From assembly GCA_937901805.1 (NCBI GenBank), contig CALDJI010000052.1, forward strand, positions 1 through 10,113: a stretch of DNA of 10,113 bases, in the 5' to 3' direction. The notes below the pieces were generated by a model. It saw only the letters and a program-made list of their open reading frames with translations, did no database searches and was not told the origin of the DNA. The position numbers and the translations under genes were made by a program. Below are positions 1-6,118 of the stretch, piece after piece. This DNA is from an uncultured Clostridia bacterium. GTDB lineage: Bacteria > Bacillota > Clostridia > Oscillospirales > Ruminococcaceae. How positions within the stretch are numbered: the stretch's first letter is position 1; each line of letters begins with the position of its first letter.

Positions 1-152
1 CTCTGGTTATTTTGCAGAGGAGGGGCAAACTTGTCCTTGCAGTCTTGGAAAAGCCGGCAATTGTGGCGCTCTCCGTTTTGGGAGGGGCCGTATTCGCTTT
101 GCTTTACCTTATGCCCGTGGCCGTCTATCTGATTAGGAATTTTTTTCAGTAG
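1..152 (+). CDS. C-terminal fragment of a membrane protein, cut by the window edge
   Basis: Reading from base 3, an open frame of 49 codons runs to a TAG at 150-152. The other two plus frames give charged or low-complexity translations with stops at about 130-135. This frame gives a basic stretch (QRRGK), then a long hydrophobic run (VALSVLGGAVFALLYLMPVA) and a short tail ending RNFFQ. That is what the last transmembrane helix of an integral or C-terminally anchored protein looks like. The gene is followed at once by a strong terminator, so it ends its transcription unit. The family cannot be recognised from 49 residues. The frame choice rests on the hydrophobic pattern and the terminator position. 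Confidence 0.6.
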   Translation, partial: LVILQRRGKLVLAVLEKPAIVALSVLGGAVFALLYLMPVAVYLIRNFFQ

Positions 153-174
153 TCATATCCTGATATACAAACGC

Positions 175-216
175 ACGGCAAAAAGCGGCAGGAATTTTCC
201 TGCCGCTTTTTGCCGT
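175..216. terminator. Strong bidirectional intrinsic terminator between convergent genes
   Basis: Bases 175-194 and 197-216 are perfect reverse complements of 20 bp with a two-base centre. A second 6-bp arm (167-172 with 220-225) extends the stem across a small internal loop. The GC-rich core (GCGGCAGG/CCTGCCGC) is flanked by A5 on the left and T5 on the right, so each strand has a hairpin followed by a U-tract. It lies between the plus-strand gene ending at 152 and the minus-strand gene ending at 288, so it can stop transcription from both sides. Confidence 0.9.
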
Positions 217-287
217 ATTGTTTGTGCATGCTTGGATCGTATTTTGTATCAGTTTCTGTTTGCAGCGTATGCCGAGTCGATTGACAA

Positions 288-1049
288 TTACGGCATGATG
301 GAATTTGCGCCGTCTACGATGACGCTCTGGCCGGAGAAATAACAGGAATCCGGGCCGGCAAGGAAAGCAATGACCGGTGCAATGTCTGTTTCCGGATCTC
401 CAAATCTCTTCATGGGGTTCAAATTGACCTGTTTTGCATATTCTTCTGGGAATTTCTGAGCCCATGCTTTTGCCGCTGGGGATTCTGCGCCGGGAAGGAC
501 TACGTTCACGCAGATACCATACTGACCCCATTCTTTTGCGGCAATTTTTGTCAGTCCGCGCAGAGCCTCTTTGTTTGATCCATAGGCGAGCTGGTTTGCA
601 ATACCAAACATTCCGGTAGCAGAAGCAAAGTTTATAATTCTTCCCTCATGCTGTTCCTTCATATAGGGAAACGCAGCCTGCATGTAGTTGAGAGAACCGA
701 TGACGCCGCTCTGCCATGCTTTTAGCATATTGTCATATGTGGTGTCTTCAACGGTTGCGGAGGGAACAATTGCCTGGCCGTTATTGACAATTACGTCAAT
801 CGCACCGTAAGTGTCAACGGCGGCTTTGACTACCTCTTCTACTCTTGCGCGATCCGCAGAATCGCAGCTCATAGCAAACCCTTCTCCGCCGAGCTCTTTT
901 ATTTCAGAAATGGTCTGCTCAATGGGCTCAAGGCGGCGGCCGGTCGCAATAATTTTTACGCCGCGCTTTGCCAGACAAAGCGCGATGCCTTTGCCGATCC
1001 CCTGGCCGGCGCCGGTTACAATGGCAACTTTTTTATTCAATTGTTTCAC
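288..1049 (-). CDS. SDR-family NAD(P)-dependent oxidoreductase
   Basis: A 253-residue classical short-chain dehydrogenase/reductase, which would oxidise a hydroxyl or reduce a carbonyl on an unidentified substrate in the cytoplasm. Visible features: cofactor motif TGAGQGIG (12-19), two Arg after beta-2 (38-39) that suggest NADP(H), Asp63 near the adenine pocket, catalytic Ser143, and YGSNK with Tyr156 and Lys160. It ends with the usual SDR tail (FLAGPDSCYFSGQSVIVDG). The start is GTG at 1049, supported by GGGAGG (1058-1063) eight bases upstream. Two departures from the family: the NNAG motif is shortened to NNG (89-91), and the tetrad Asn appears to be Gly115. Length is normal. The gene has its own promoter and lies downstream of the lipoprotein gene on the same strand, 239 bases away. 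FabG-like, sugar-alcohol or steroid dehydrogenase roles are all possible. Confidence 0.9.
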   Translation of the reverse strand: MKQLNKKVAIVTGAGQGIGKGIALCLAKRGVKIIATGRRLEPIEQTISEIKELGGEGFAMSCDSADRARVEEVVKAAVDTYGAIDVIVNNGQAIVPSATVEDTTYDNMLKAWQSGVIGSLNYMQAAFPYMKEQHEGRIINFASATGMFGIANQLAYGSNKEALRGLTKIAAKEWGQYGICVNVVLPGAESPAAKAWAQKFPEEYAKQVNLNPMKRFGDPETDIAPVIAFLAGPDSCYFSGQSVIVDGANSIMP

Positions 1050-1057
1050 GGTTATTT

Positions 1058-1063
1058 CCTCCC
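1058..1063 (-). promoter_or_regulatory. Shine-Dalgarno that fixes the GTG start of the SDR gene
   Basis: The minus strand reads GGGAGG here, eight bases before the GTG at 1049. No ATG in this frame is better placed, and the resulting N-terminus puts the TGxxxGxG motif at residue 12, as expected for a classical SDR. Confidence 0.8.
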
Positions 1064-1088
1064 GTTTCTTAATATAATTTCCAAAAAT

Positions 1089-1117
1089 AGTCTATACTCT
1101 AAGAAAACAATTGTCAA
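1089..1117 (-). promoter_or_regulatory. Vegetative promoter of the SDR gene
   Basis: On the minus strand, a perfect -35 TTGACA (1112-1117) is followed by a 17-base spacer and -10 TAGACT (1089-1094, four of six consensus bases). Transcription would begin near 1082, giving a leader of about 33 bases with the Shine-Dalgarno inside it. The SDR gene can therefore be expressed independently of the lipoprotein gene upstream. Confidence 0.7.
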
Positions 1118-1288
1118 GTTTTCCTGATGTGTAGTTGCTTTTTCTTGTAATGGGAGCAAGCGTTTCCTGGTTTTGCACCTGCATGGAAACAAAGACGTTT
1201 TTCTCTTTCCCAGTATGGTTTCCGAAGGAAAATACATCTGTGTGATTGTCCGGACGAATACGGGGTTGCTTTCTCTTAAACGTCCTGC

Positions 1289-2023
1289 TTACACAGAAGG
1301 CTGACTGGAGCCTGTAGAACGGACAAATTCCATGCCCCTTGCATACAGCTTCCATTCGGGGTTGTCTTTGATAACCGCCGACAGAAAGTATTCCGCATGT
1401 CTTCCCGGGATGGGGCCGGGATCCATCGGGGGGATATCGGCCGGATATATATAGGAAACCTCCGCGCATATCACTGCGTATTCTTCTATTTGAAGGGCTC
1501 TTATCATATCGAGCAGCTTTTGTTTTTGGTATGGATTAGCGGCGGCAATGTCCTCTTTTGTCAGGGTGTTCAGCCGGTATACTGTGCATTTTATGGGGGA
1601 AATCCCCTCTTTGTATTCCTGTTCTATCCCAGTGAGATGTGCCTGCATCATCTCTGTTTTTCCTAATAGTTTGGAAATCTTTTTCGGCTCTGCGGAAAGC
1701 TGGTAATAGTGGTATTCTGCAACTAACTGTTCCGGTCTGTTCTCCGCCGGATCTTCCAAAAGAAGTGTCCTTTCCCCGAATTGGCAGCTTCCCTTTTCAA
1801 GAGCCGGGGAAATGGGAGCGGGCAGTGCGTCCGCATAGACCCGATAAAGAGGGGACTCTCCGTTTGGCTCCTCTTCCCGTTCTGTATTTGGAACAAAACG
1901 ATTTTCTGACTTTGAATCCGTTGCGGCAGAAGGTTCCGCCGAATCCCCGTAACGGTTGTTTTTACAGGAAACAAGAGAAATCAATAAAAAGCAGCTGAGG
2001 AAGAGACATAGCAGTTTTTTCAT
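1289..2023 (-). CDS. Predicted lipoprotein of unknown function
   Basis: A 244-residue protein with a clear type II signal peptide: MKK, a hydrophobic core, and lipobox LVSC with the lipidated Cys at residue 20. It should therefore be anchored on the outer face of the membrane. Residues 21-60 are a polar, Ser/Glu/Asn-rich linker. Residues 60-235 look like a single folded domain of alternating helices and strands, ending with a YFLSAVIKD-NPEWKLYARGMEF pattern. That ending resembles the last strands of NTF2-like/DUF4829-type clostridial lipoproteins, but the likeness is by eye only. The start ATG at 2023 has AGGA (2033-2036) nine bases upstream. No terminator is obvious after the stop, so some readthrough into the SDR gene is possible. 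No function is assigned. Confidence 0.8.
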   Translation of the reverse strand: MKKLLCLFLSCFLLISLVSCKNNRYGDSAEPSAATDSKSENRFVPNTEREEEPNGESPLYRVYADALPAPISPALEKGSCQFGERTLLLEDPAENRPEQLVAEYHYYQLSAEPKKISKLLGKTEMMQAHLTGIEQEYKEGISPIKCTVYRLNTLTKEDIAAANPYQKQKLLDMIRALQIEEYAVICAEVSYIYPADIPPMDPGPIPGRHAEYFLSAVIKDNPEWKLYARGMEFVRSTGSSQPSV

Positions 2024-2068
2024 TTTTTCACATCCTGAAACCTGAAAATAATATTCTGATTGGATTGG

Positions 2069-2077
2069 AGTGTAGCA
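2069..2077 (-). promoter_or_regulatory. Possible extended -10 promoter of the lipoprotein gene
   Basis: The minus strand reads TGC followed by TACACT, an extended -10 pattern, about 40 bases upstream of the lipoprotein start. No convincing -35 lies 16-18 bases further up. The placement is right but the match is weak. Confidence 0.25.
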
Positions 2078-2084
2078 TGGAATT

Positions 2085-2112
2085 TTGAACAGAGTGTGGC
2101 TTTTCGTAAAAA
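2085..2112 (+). promoter_or_regulatory. Possible promoter for the leader RNA of the DUF3343 operon
   Basis: TTGAAC (2085-2090), a 16-base spacer and TAAAAA (2107-2112) match four of six bases at each box. It would start transcription near 2119, about 240 bases before the DUF3343 start codon and ahead of all the leader structures described below. No better plus-strand promoter was seen between 2024 and 2290, but this one is weak. Confidence 0.25.
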
Positions 2113-2155
2113 GAACTGGGAATTAAGGGGATGGGGAAAAATCATAAAAGATCAG

Positions 2156-2336
2156 GGCTCCCTAATTGTCTCAGAGCCGGTTTTATCGTCATAACCAGCC
2201 GTTTTTCCGCTGCTTCAAAAAAATAGCCTGTCCGGACACATTTCAAAGGTTCCCCGCATAGGATAAAACCAGAAGATGCTAATTTTGCCCAGGGTCCCTA
2301 TGGCGGTGAACCGGCGCCGGCAAGGGGCTCTTTTTT
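2156..2336 (+). ncRNA. Candidate structured leader RNA (riboswitch- or attenuator-like)
   Basis: This stretch has no coding frame but several nested complementarities. GGCTC (2156-2160) pairs with GAGCC (2174-2178). Immediately after, GGTTTTATC (2179-2187) pairs perfectly over 9 bp with GATAAAACC (2262-2270), closing a 74-base domain. That domain contains a small CAGC/GCTG hairpin (2196-2199 with 2209-2212) and a 10-base palindrome (2229-2238). Next, CCGCATAG (2254-2261) can pair with CTATGGCGG (2298-2306), leaving one bulged G. This would disrupt the terminator at 2291-2336, and the long-range stem and this pairing compete. A closing stem, a switch pairing and a terminator just before a ribosome binding site are the layout of a riboswitch or protein-controlled attenuator. 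It matches no class I recognise, and the pairings were found by eye, without energy calculation or alignment. Confidence 0.45.
2291..2336 (+). terminator. Intrinsic terminator in the leader of the DUF3343 operon
   Basis: AGGGTCCCT (2291-2299) pairs with AGGGGCTCT (2323-2331) over nine continuous pairs, two of them G-U. An inner GGCG/CGCC stem (2302-2305 with 2315-2318) lies within, and a T-run (2331-2336) follows. No plus-strand gene lies between the terminator at 175-216 and this one, so it is unlikely to serve an upstream gene. It ends nine bases before the DUF3343 Shine-Dalgarno, leaving no room for a promoter, so the operon's transcript should have to pass through it. Confidence 0.7.
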
Positions 2337-2344
2337 ATAGAAAT

Positions 2345-2349
2345 GGAGG
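2345..2349 (+). promoter_or_regulatory. Shine-Dalgarno that fixes the DUF3343 start
   Basis: GGAGG lies eight bases before the ATG at 2358. An earlier in-frame ATG at 2343 overlaps this site and has no ribosome binding site of its own, so 2358 is the start. Confidence 0.8.
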
Positions 2350-2357
2350 TCTTTATC

Positions 2358-2600
2358 ATGACGGGAAGGCCTTATTTGATTGTGCGTTCCGTCACGCAGG
2401 CCCTGCGGGTCAAAGAAACGCTTGCCCGTGCTGGTATCTATTCTGATATTGAAAAAACTCCTTCGTTTCTTGCTGGAAGGGGTTGCAGTTACTGTGTCCG
2501 GGTTTCTGCGAACCGGATACGGCAGGCGGCAGATATACTGCAAAACCAACGGGGTCTTGATGTTATGATTTTCGGTGAGAGGGGAGAACGGATTTTATGA
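2358..2600 (+). CDS. DUF3343 protein, putative Se/S carrier
   Basis: A small soluble protein of 80 residues. The N-terminal half (YLIVRSVTQALRVKETLARAGI) and the later RIRQAADIL helix give the ferredoxin-like pattern of DUF3343 proteins, which bind or present small ligands and are annotated in Pfam as putative selenium/sulfur carriers. A CxxC pair, Cys43 and Cys46 in RGCSYC, sits where the family has its conserved Cys and could hold a persulfide or selenide. The gene's TGA overlaps the ATG of the desulfurase-like gene (ATGA), so the two are translationally coupled, which supports a donor-carrier relationship. In other Firmicutes such pairs occur with selD and the accessory genes of selenium-dependent molybdenum hydroxylases; none of those is in this window. 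The family call is fairly sure; the carrier role is inferred. Confidence 0.75.
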   Translation: MTGRPYLIVRSVTQALRVKETLARAGIYSDIEKTPSFLAGRGCSYCVRVSANRIRQAADILQNQRGLDVMIFGERGERIL

Positions 2601-3751
2601 TGTATTTCGACAATGCGGCAACCACCTATCCAAAACCGCCGCAGGTCGCCCGGGCGGTATCGTCCGCGGTGACCCGCTTTGGCGGCAATCCTGGCCGCGG
2701 TGGACATGCTCTGTCTCTGAAGGCGGCGCAAATGGTGTATGAGTGCCGGGAAAAGGCGGCGAAACTGTTTGGGTGTGAGGAGGCAGAGCGGGTAATTTTC
2801 CTGAAAAACTGTACAGAGGCAACTAATTTTGCCATCAAAGGTTACCTTGCGCCAAACTGTCATGTAGTTATTTCCGATTTGGAACACAATGCGGTTTCCA
2901 GGCCGGTGTATGCCCTGTCGCAGCGGCTGGGAGTGGCCTGTTCCGTTGCTCACGTGGTGGAAGGCGATCCCGATCAGACAGTCCGGAATTTTGAACGGGA
3001 GATCCGCCCGGGTCAGACCAGCGCGATTATTACCACCCATGCTTCCAATGTGTTTGGGGTGGTGGTTCCGGTGCAGCGGCTGTATGCGCTGTGTGAAAGC
3101 TATGGTCTGCGCCTGATCATCGATGCGGCCCAAACTGCGGGAGTGCTTCCGATTGATTTAAAAAAAATGCCGAATGCCTGCCTGTGTACGGCGGGACATA
3201 AGGGACTGTATGGGCCGACGGGAACCGGAATTTTGATAGCGGCACCGGGAGAACTCCCTCAAACGATAATGGAGGGAGGGACGGGTAGTTTTTCAGAAGA
3301 TTTGGCCCAGCCGGATTTGCTTCCCGACCGTCTGGAAAGCGGGACCATCAACACGGTGGGGATCTGCGGACTTTCTGCGGGGCTGGATTTTGTAAACCGG
3401 CTGGGGATTTCCAGAATTGAGGCGCATGAAAGGAAACTTGCCCGTGCCCTGTATCAACAGCTGAAAAGAAATCCGGATATTACGCTCTATACCGAGTGTC
3501 CTCAGGAAAGCAGCCATGTGCCGGTTATCAGTTTTAACGTCAGAGGGATGCATTCAGAGGAAACAGCATCTGCCCTTAACCGGATGGGTGCAGCCGTACG
3601 TGCGGGGCTGCATTGTGCTCCTCTTGCGCACCGCGCATTTTCCACATTGGAGGCCGGGACGGTACGGGCAAGTTTCTCGGCGTTCCATACGCTTCACGAA
3701 ACGGAACGATTTGCATGGATGATAAAAAAAATTGCAGAAAAACGGACATAG
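2597..3751 (+). CDS. Class V aminotransferase, cysteine desulfurase-like
   Basis: A 384-residue PLP enzyme of the cysteine desulfurase/selenocysteine lyase group, expected to take S from cysteine (or Se from selenocysteine) as an enzyme persulfide. Landmarks in order: YFDNAATTYPKP at the N-terminus, the phosphate-binding NCTEATN (71-77), His97 that stacks on PLP, Asp176 and Gln179 in IIDAAQTAG, the Schiff-base Lys202 in TAGHKG, and RAGLHCAP with the candidate catalytic Cys340. That last motif resembles the RxGHHCA loop of SufS/CsdA (group II) more than the longer NifS loop. Overall it fits the 'am_tr_V_EF2568' subfamily, known from selenium-dependent molybdenum hydroxylase gene clusters. The ATG at 2597 overlaps the previous stop and has GGGGAG (2581-2586) ten bases upstream; a second ATG at 2600 is less well spaced. 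Whether it serves Se or general S transfer cannot be told from this window. Confidence 0.9.
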   Translation: MMYFDNAATTYPKPPQVARAVSSAVTRFGGNPGRGGHALSLKAAQMVYECREKAAKLFGCEEAERVIFLKNCTEATNFAIKGYLAPNCHVVISDLEHNAVSRPVYALSQRLGVACSVAHVVEGDPDQTVRNFEREIRPGQTSAIITTHASNVFGVVVPVQRLYALCESYGLRLIIDAAQTAGVLPIDLKKMPNACLCTAGHKGLYGPTGTGILIAAPGELPQTIMEGGTGSFSEDLAQPDLLPDRLESGTINTVGICGLSAGLDFVNRLGISRIEAHERKLARALYQQLKRNPDITLYTECPQESSHVPVISFNVRGMHSEETASALNRMGAAVRAGLHCAPLAHRAFSTLEAGTVRASFSAFHTLHETERFAWMIKKIAEKRT

Positions 3752-3834
3752 CCGGAGTTTTTCTCAAAAAAGGTGCCGATTTCCCGGCAGAAAATCGGAA
3801 GAACTGGGAATTTGGCCTAATTCTGTCAAAGGCA

Positions 3835-3862
3835 TTGAAAATGGACGGGAATATGATAAAAT
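3835..3862 (+). promoter_or_regulatory. Promoter of the cdaA-cdaR operon
   Basis: -35 TTGAAA (3835-3840) and -10 TAAAAT (3857-3862) each match five of six consensus bases, with a 16-base spacer. TGA just before the -10 makes it an extended -10. Transcription would begin near 3869, about 42 bases before the cdaA start. Confidence 0.75.
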
Positions 3863-3910
3863 AGAAAAAGATGAACGGATATTCTTTTGGAAAGCGAAGG
3901 AACGTGTACT

Positions 3911-4771
3911 ATGGAAATTTTGACGGCGTTTTGGCAGTCGTGCCTTTCCGTAATTAAAACCATTACCGTCTTTGATGTCATTGATATACTCATTGTCGCA
4001 TTTTTGATTTACAAATTGATCCAGCTCCTGCGAGAAACCCGTGCGGAACAGCTGGTAAAGGGGATTATTATTCTCGGGGCGGCATATCTGATTTCCACAC
4101 AGCTTGGACTGAAAACCATGAGCTTTTTACTGGTGAATCTTGCGAATTTTGGAATCATTGCCATTGTTGTGGTCTTTCAGCCGGAATTGCGAAAGCTTTT
4201 GGAACAGGTTGGGCGTGCAAAAATTGGCAGCGTATTTGCGGCTAGGGAAGACGAGGATGATGTTTCGTGCTGGGAGCATGCGATTGATGCAATCTGTGAA
4301 GCATGCGTATCTCTGTCCAAACAGAAAATCGGGGCGCTGATTGTCTGTGAGAAGCAGACGAAATTGGGAGATATTATCCGCACAGGTACTGTTATTGATG
4401 CAGACCCAAGCCCAGAACTAATTGGGAATATTTTTTTCCCGAATTCCCCGCTTCATGACGGCGCCATGATTATCCGCAACGGAAGAATGCATGCTGCGGG
4501 GTGCTTTTTGCCCCTGTCAGAGAATTATACAATCAGCCGGGAACTGGGAACCCGTCACCGCGCTGCGCTGGGTATGAGTGAAAATTCGGATGCTGTGGTT
4601 TTGGTTGTTTCCGAAGAAACCGGCGTGATTACGGTAGCTCAAAATGGAACGCTCAAGCGTAATTTTGATTTCCAGATGCTCAAGGCAACGCTGGAACGCG
4701 AACTGATACCGGAGCCTGTGGCAGAAACAGCTGAAAAGAGGACTCCCTTCTGGAAGGTGAAACGTCGATGA
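3911..4771 (+). CDS. cdaA: Diadenylate cyclase CdaA
   Basis: Makes cyclic di-AMP from two ATP at the inner face of the membrane. In Firmicutes this second messenger controls potassium and osmolyte transport and cell-wall homeostasis. The 286-residue protein has three transmembrane helices (about 21-39, 48-65 and 70-90), a short coiled linker, and the DAC domain (about 105-265). The two signature motifs are intact: DGA at 183-185 and GTRHRAA at 213-219. B. subtilis CdaA is 273 residues, so the length is normal with a slightly longer basic C-terminal tail. The start at 3911 is preceded by AAGGA (3897-3901); an upstream TTG at 3887 in frame lacks a ribosome binding site. The stop overlaps the cdaR start by ATGA, which implies coupled translation. 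Confidence 0.97.
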   Translation: MEILTAFWQSCLSVIKTITVFDVIDILIVAFLIYKLIQLLRETRAEQLVKGIIILGAAYLISTQLGLKTMSFLLVNLANFGIIAIVVVFQPELRKLLEQVGRAKIGSVFAAREDEDDVSCWEHAIDAICEACVSLSKQKIGALIVCEKQTKLGDIIRTGTVIDADPSPELIGNIFFPNSPLHDGAMIIRNGRMHAAGCFLPLSENYTISRELGTRHRAALGMSENSDAVVLVVSEETGVITVAQNGTLKRNFDFQMLKATLERELIPEPVAETAEKRTPFWKVKRR

Positions 4772-6051
4772 GCGAACAGAAAAAAACAGAAGAACAGAAG
4801 AATAAAAGACGCAGGAAACATACATTCAGCAAATTGTTTCATGACGATCGCTTTTTAAGGGCGTTTTCGATTTTTGCCGCAATTGTAACCTGGTTTATTG
4901 TGGCGATGAATGTCAGCCCGGAAACTTCTCGGGTAATCCGGGATATTCCTGTACAGATATCCACGGACGGAATGTCGTTAAGCGTTATTGGGGGTACTCA
5001 GCAGACAGTGGATGTTGTCATCCGCGGGGCCAGAAATATTGTCGGTGGTGTTACAGCAGATGATATTTCTGTGATTGCTGTCCTGGATAAGGTGGATGGT
5101 CCGGGAACCTATGATCTTGACTTGAGGGTAAGCAAACGCAGCCCTAATTCGGAATTTGAAATTGTCTCCTACCCTTCTCAGGTAACCAAAGTGCGGTTTG
5201 ATACGGTTGTTACCAAAGAGCTGGAGGTGGAAACCGATGTCTCCGGGATCAAGGTTGCAGATGGTTTTGTCAAAGTGAAATCTACAGCACAGCCGGCGAA
5301 AGTAACCGTTTCCGGGCCGGAGACAGAAGTGGAGCAGATTACGCGCTGTGTGGCGAAAGCAGAACTCAGCGATGTCCTGAAACAGACAGTGACGGTTTCA
5401 GCAGGCCTGACCTTTTACAACACAGAAGGGACGGAGGTGTCCGCAAAGGGACTGAATTTGAGCGAAGATACCGTCCAGGTAACTGTCCCTATTCTTAAAA
5501 CAAAAGAAGTCCCTATCTCTTTTGACTATTTGAACATGCCGGATGGGTTTGACATTTCCAAGCTTCCCTATACAGTTACCCCTTCGGCATTAGAGATTGC
5601 GGGTCCAGAGGACAAGGTCGACAGCCTCTCCTCTCTGAACCTGGGCTATATTGACTTTAAAAACCTTGCGCTTAACACAGAACTTACCTATGATGTGGTC
5701 ATTCCCACCAATTTTACAAACCTTTCCGGTGCGGAACAGGTTAAGGTAAAATTTGATACCACGGGGTATGAAAGCAAGGTGTTCACAGTGCCCAATGTCC
5801 GGGTAGTCAACGCCCCGGAAGGGTATACCGTAACGGCGGAGACGGAGAGTATATCCAATGTCACGGTGGTTGGCACTTCGGATGTGCTTGCAAGTCTTGC
5901 TGCAACAGATTTGGTGGCAGAAGTAAACATGAATACGGTAGAAATTGCAGAAGGACGTATGAGTGTAGCAGTCACCGTCTATGCTCCGAGTAAAGGGCAG
6001 TTGTGGGCATATGGTGAGTATACAGTGACTGTGAATGTATCGAAAAACTGA
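4768..6051 (+). CDS. cdaR: CdaR, YbbR-repeat regulator of CdaA
   Basis: A 427-residue membrane-anchored protein. The N-terminus is highly basic and charged (1-28), followed by one transmembrane helix (31-48), and the rest lies outside the membrane. The outer part divides into four YbbR-type beta repeats at about 55-146, 148-241, 243-330 and 336-425. Recurrent signatures are V-GPE---- (GPETEVEQ at 183, GPEDKVDS at 279) and strand endings such as VRFD and VKFD. In Bacillus, Listeria and Lactococcus, CdaR binds CdaA and adjusts c-di-AMP output. The ATGA overlap with cdaA is the usual arrangement. In many Firmicutes the next gene is glmM; here it is not. The protein is somewhat shorter than B. 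subtilis CdaR (483 residues) but not visibly truncated. Confidence 0.95.
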   Translation: MSEQKKTEEQKNKRRRKHTFSKLFHDDRFLRAFSIFAAIVTWFIVAMNVSPETSRVIRDIPVQISTDGMSLSVIGGTQQTVDVVIRGARNIVGGVTADDISVIAVLDKVDGPGTYDLDLRVSKRSPNSEFEIVSYPSQVTKVRFDTVVTKELEVETDVSGIKVADGFVKVKSTAQPAKVTVSGPETEVEQITRCVAKAELSDVLKQTVTVSAGLTFYNTEGTEVSAKGLNLSEDTVQVTVPILKTKEVPISFDYLNMPDGFDISKLPYTVTPSALEIAGPEDKVDSLSSLNLGYIDFKNLALNTELTYDVVIPTNFTNLSGAEQVKVKFDTTGYESKVFTVPNVRVVNAPEGYTVTAETESISNVTVVGTSDVLASLAATDLVAEVNMNTVEIAEGRMSVAVTVYAPSKGQLWAYGEYTVTVNVSKN

Positions 6052-6063
6052 GCAGGAAGTTTT

Positions 6064-6092
6064 GAAAGCGCGCAGTACAGCTGCGCGCTTTC
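6064..6092 (+). terminator. GC-rich hairpin after cdaR, probably a partial terminator
   Basis: GAAAGCGCGCAG (6064-6075) and CTGCGCGCTTTC (6081-6092) form a perfect 12-bp stem with a 5-base loop, starting 12 bases after the cdaR stop. The following TTACTAC is a poor U-tract, with three T's inside the stem end. No promoter fits in the 26 bases between the hairpin and the next start codon, so it may lower rather than end transcription into the oxidoreductase gene. Confidence 0.55.
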
Positions 6093-6118
6093 TTACTACG
6101 GGAAAGGATTTGGAAACG

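Noticed and set aside
280..795. 13-base direct repeat ATTGACAATTACG at 280-292 and 783-795
   Set aside because: One copy is coding and one lies mostly beyond the SDR stop. One such repeat in 10 kb is expected by chance.
1162..1231. Hairpins downstream of the lipoprotein gene (GTTTCC/GGAAAC, TTTCC/GGAAA)
   Set aside because: Short, with no U-tract on the minus strand; they do not amount to a terminator or an RNA gene.
2287..2336. T-box-like wording (GGTGAACCGGCG near a terminator)
   Set aside because: The invariant TGGNACC core is missing one G, the order of terminator and antiterminator strands is wrong for a T-box, and no specifier loop was found upstream.
3776..3798. Inverted repeat CCGATTT/AAATCGG downstream of the desulfurase gene
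   Set aside because: A 7-bp, AT-rich stem with a 9-base loop and no T-run after it; not a credible terminator.
3887..3910. Longer CdaA from a TTG at 3887
   Set aside because: No Shine-Dalgarno precedes it, and the extension covers the site that serves the ATG at 3911.
6035..6118. N-terminal extension of the FAD enzyme from an ATG at 6035
   Set aside because: It would start inside cdaR with no ribosome binding site and would translate the GC-rich hairpin. The ATG at 6119 gives the family N-terminus.
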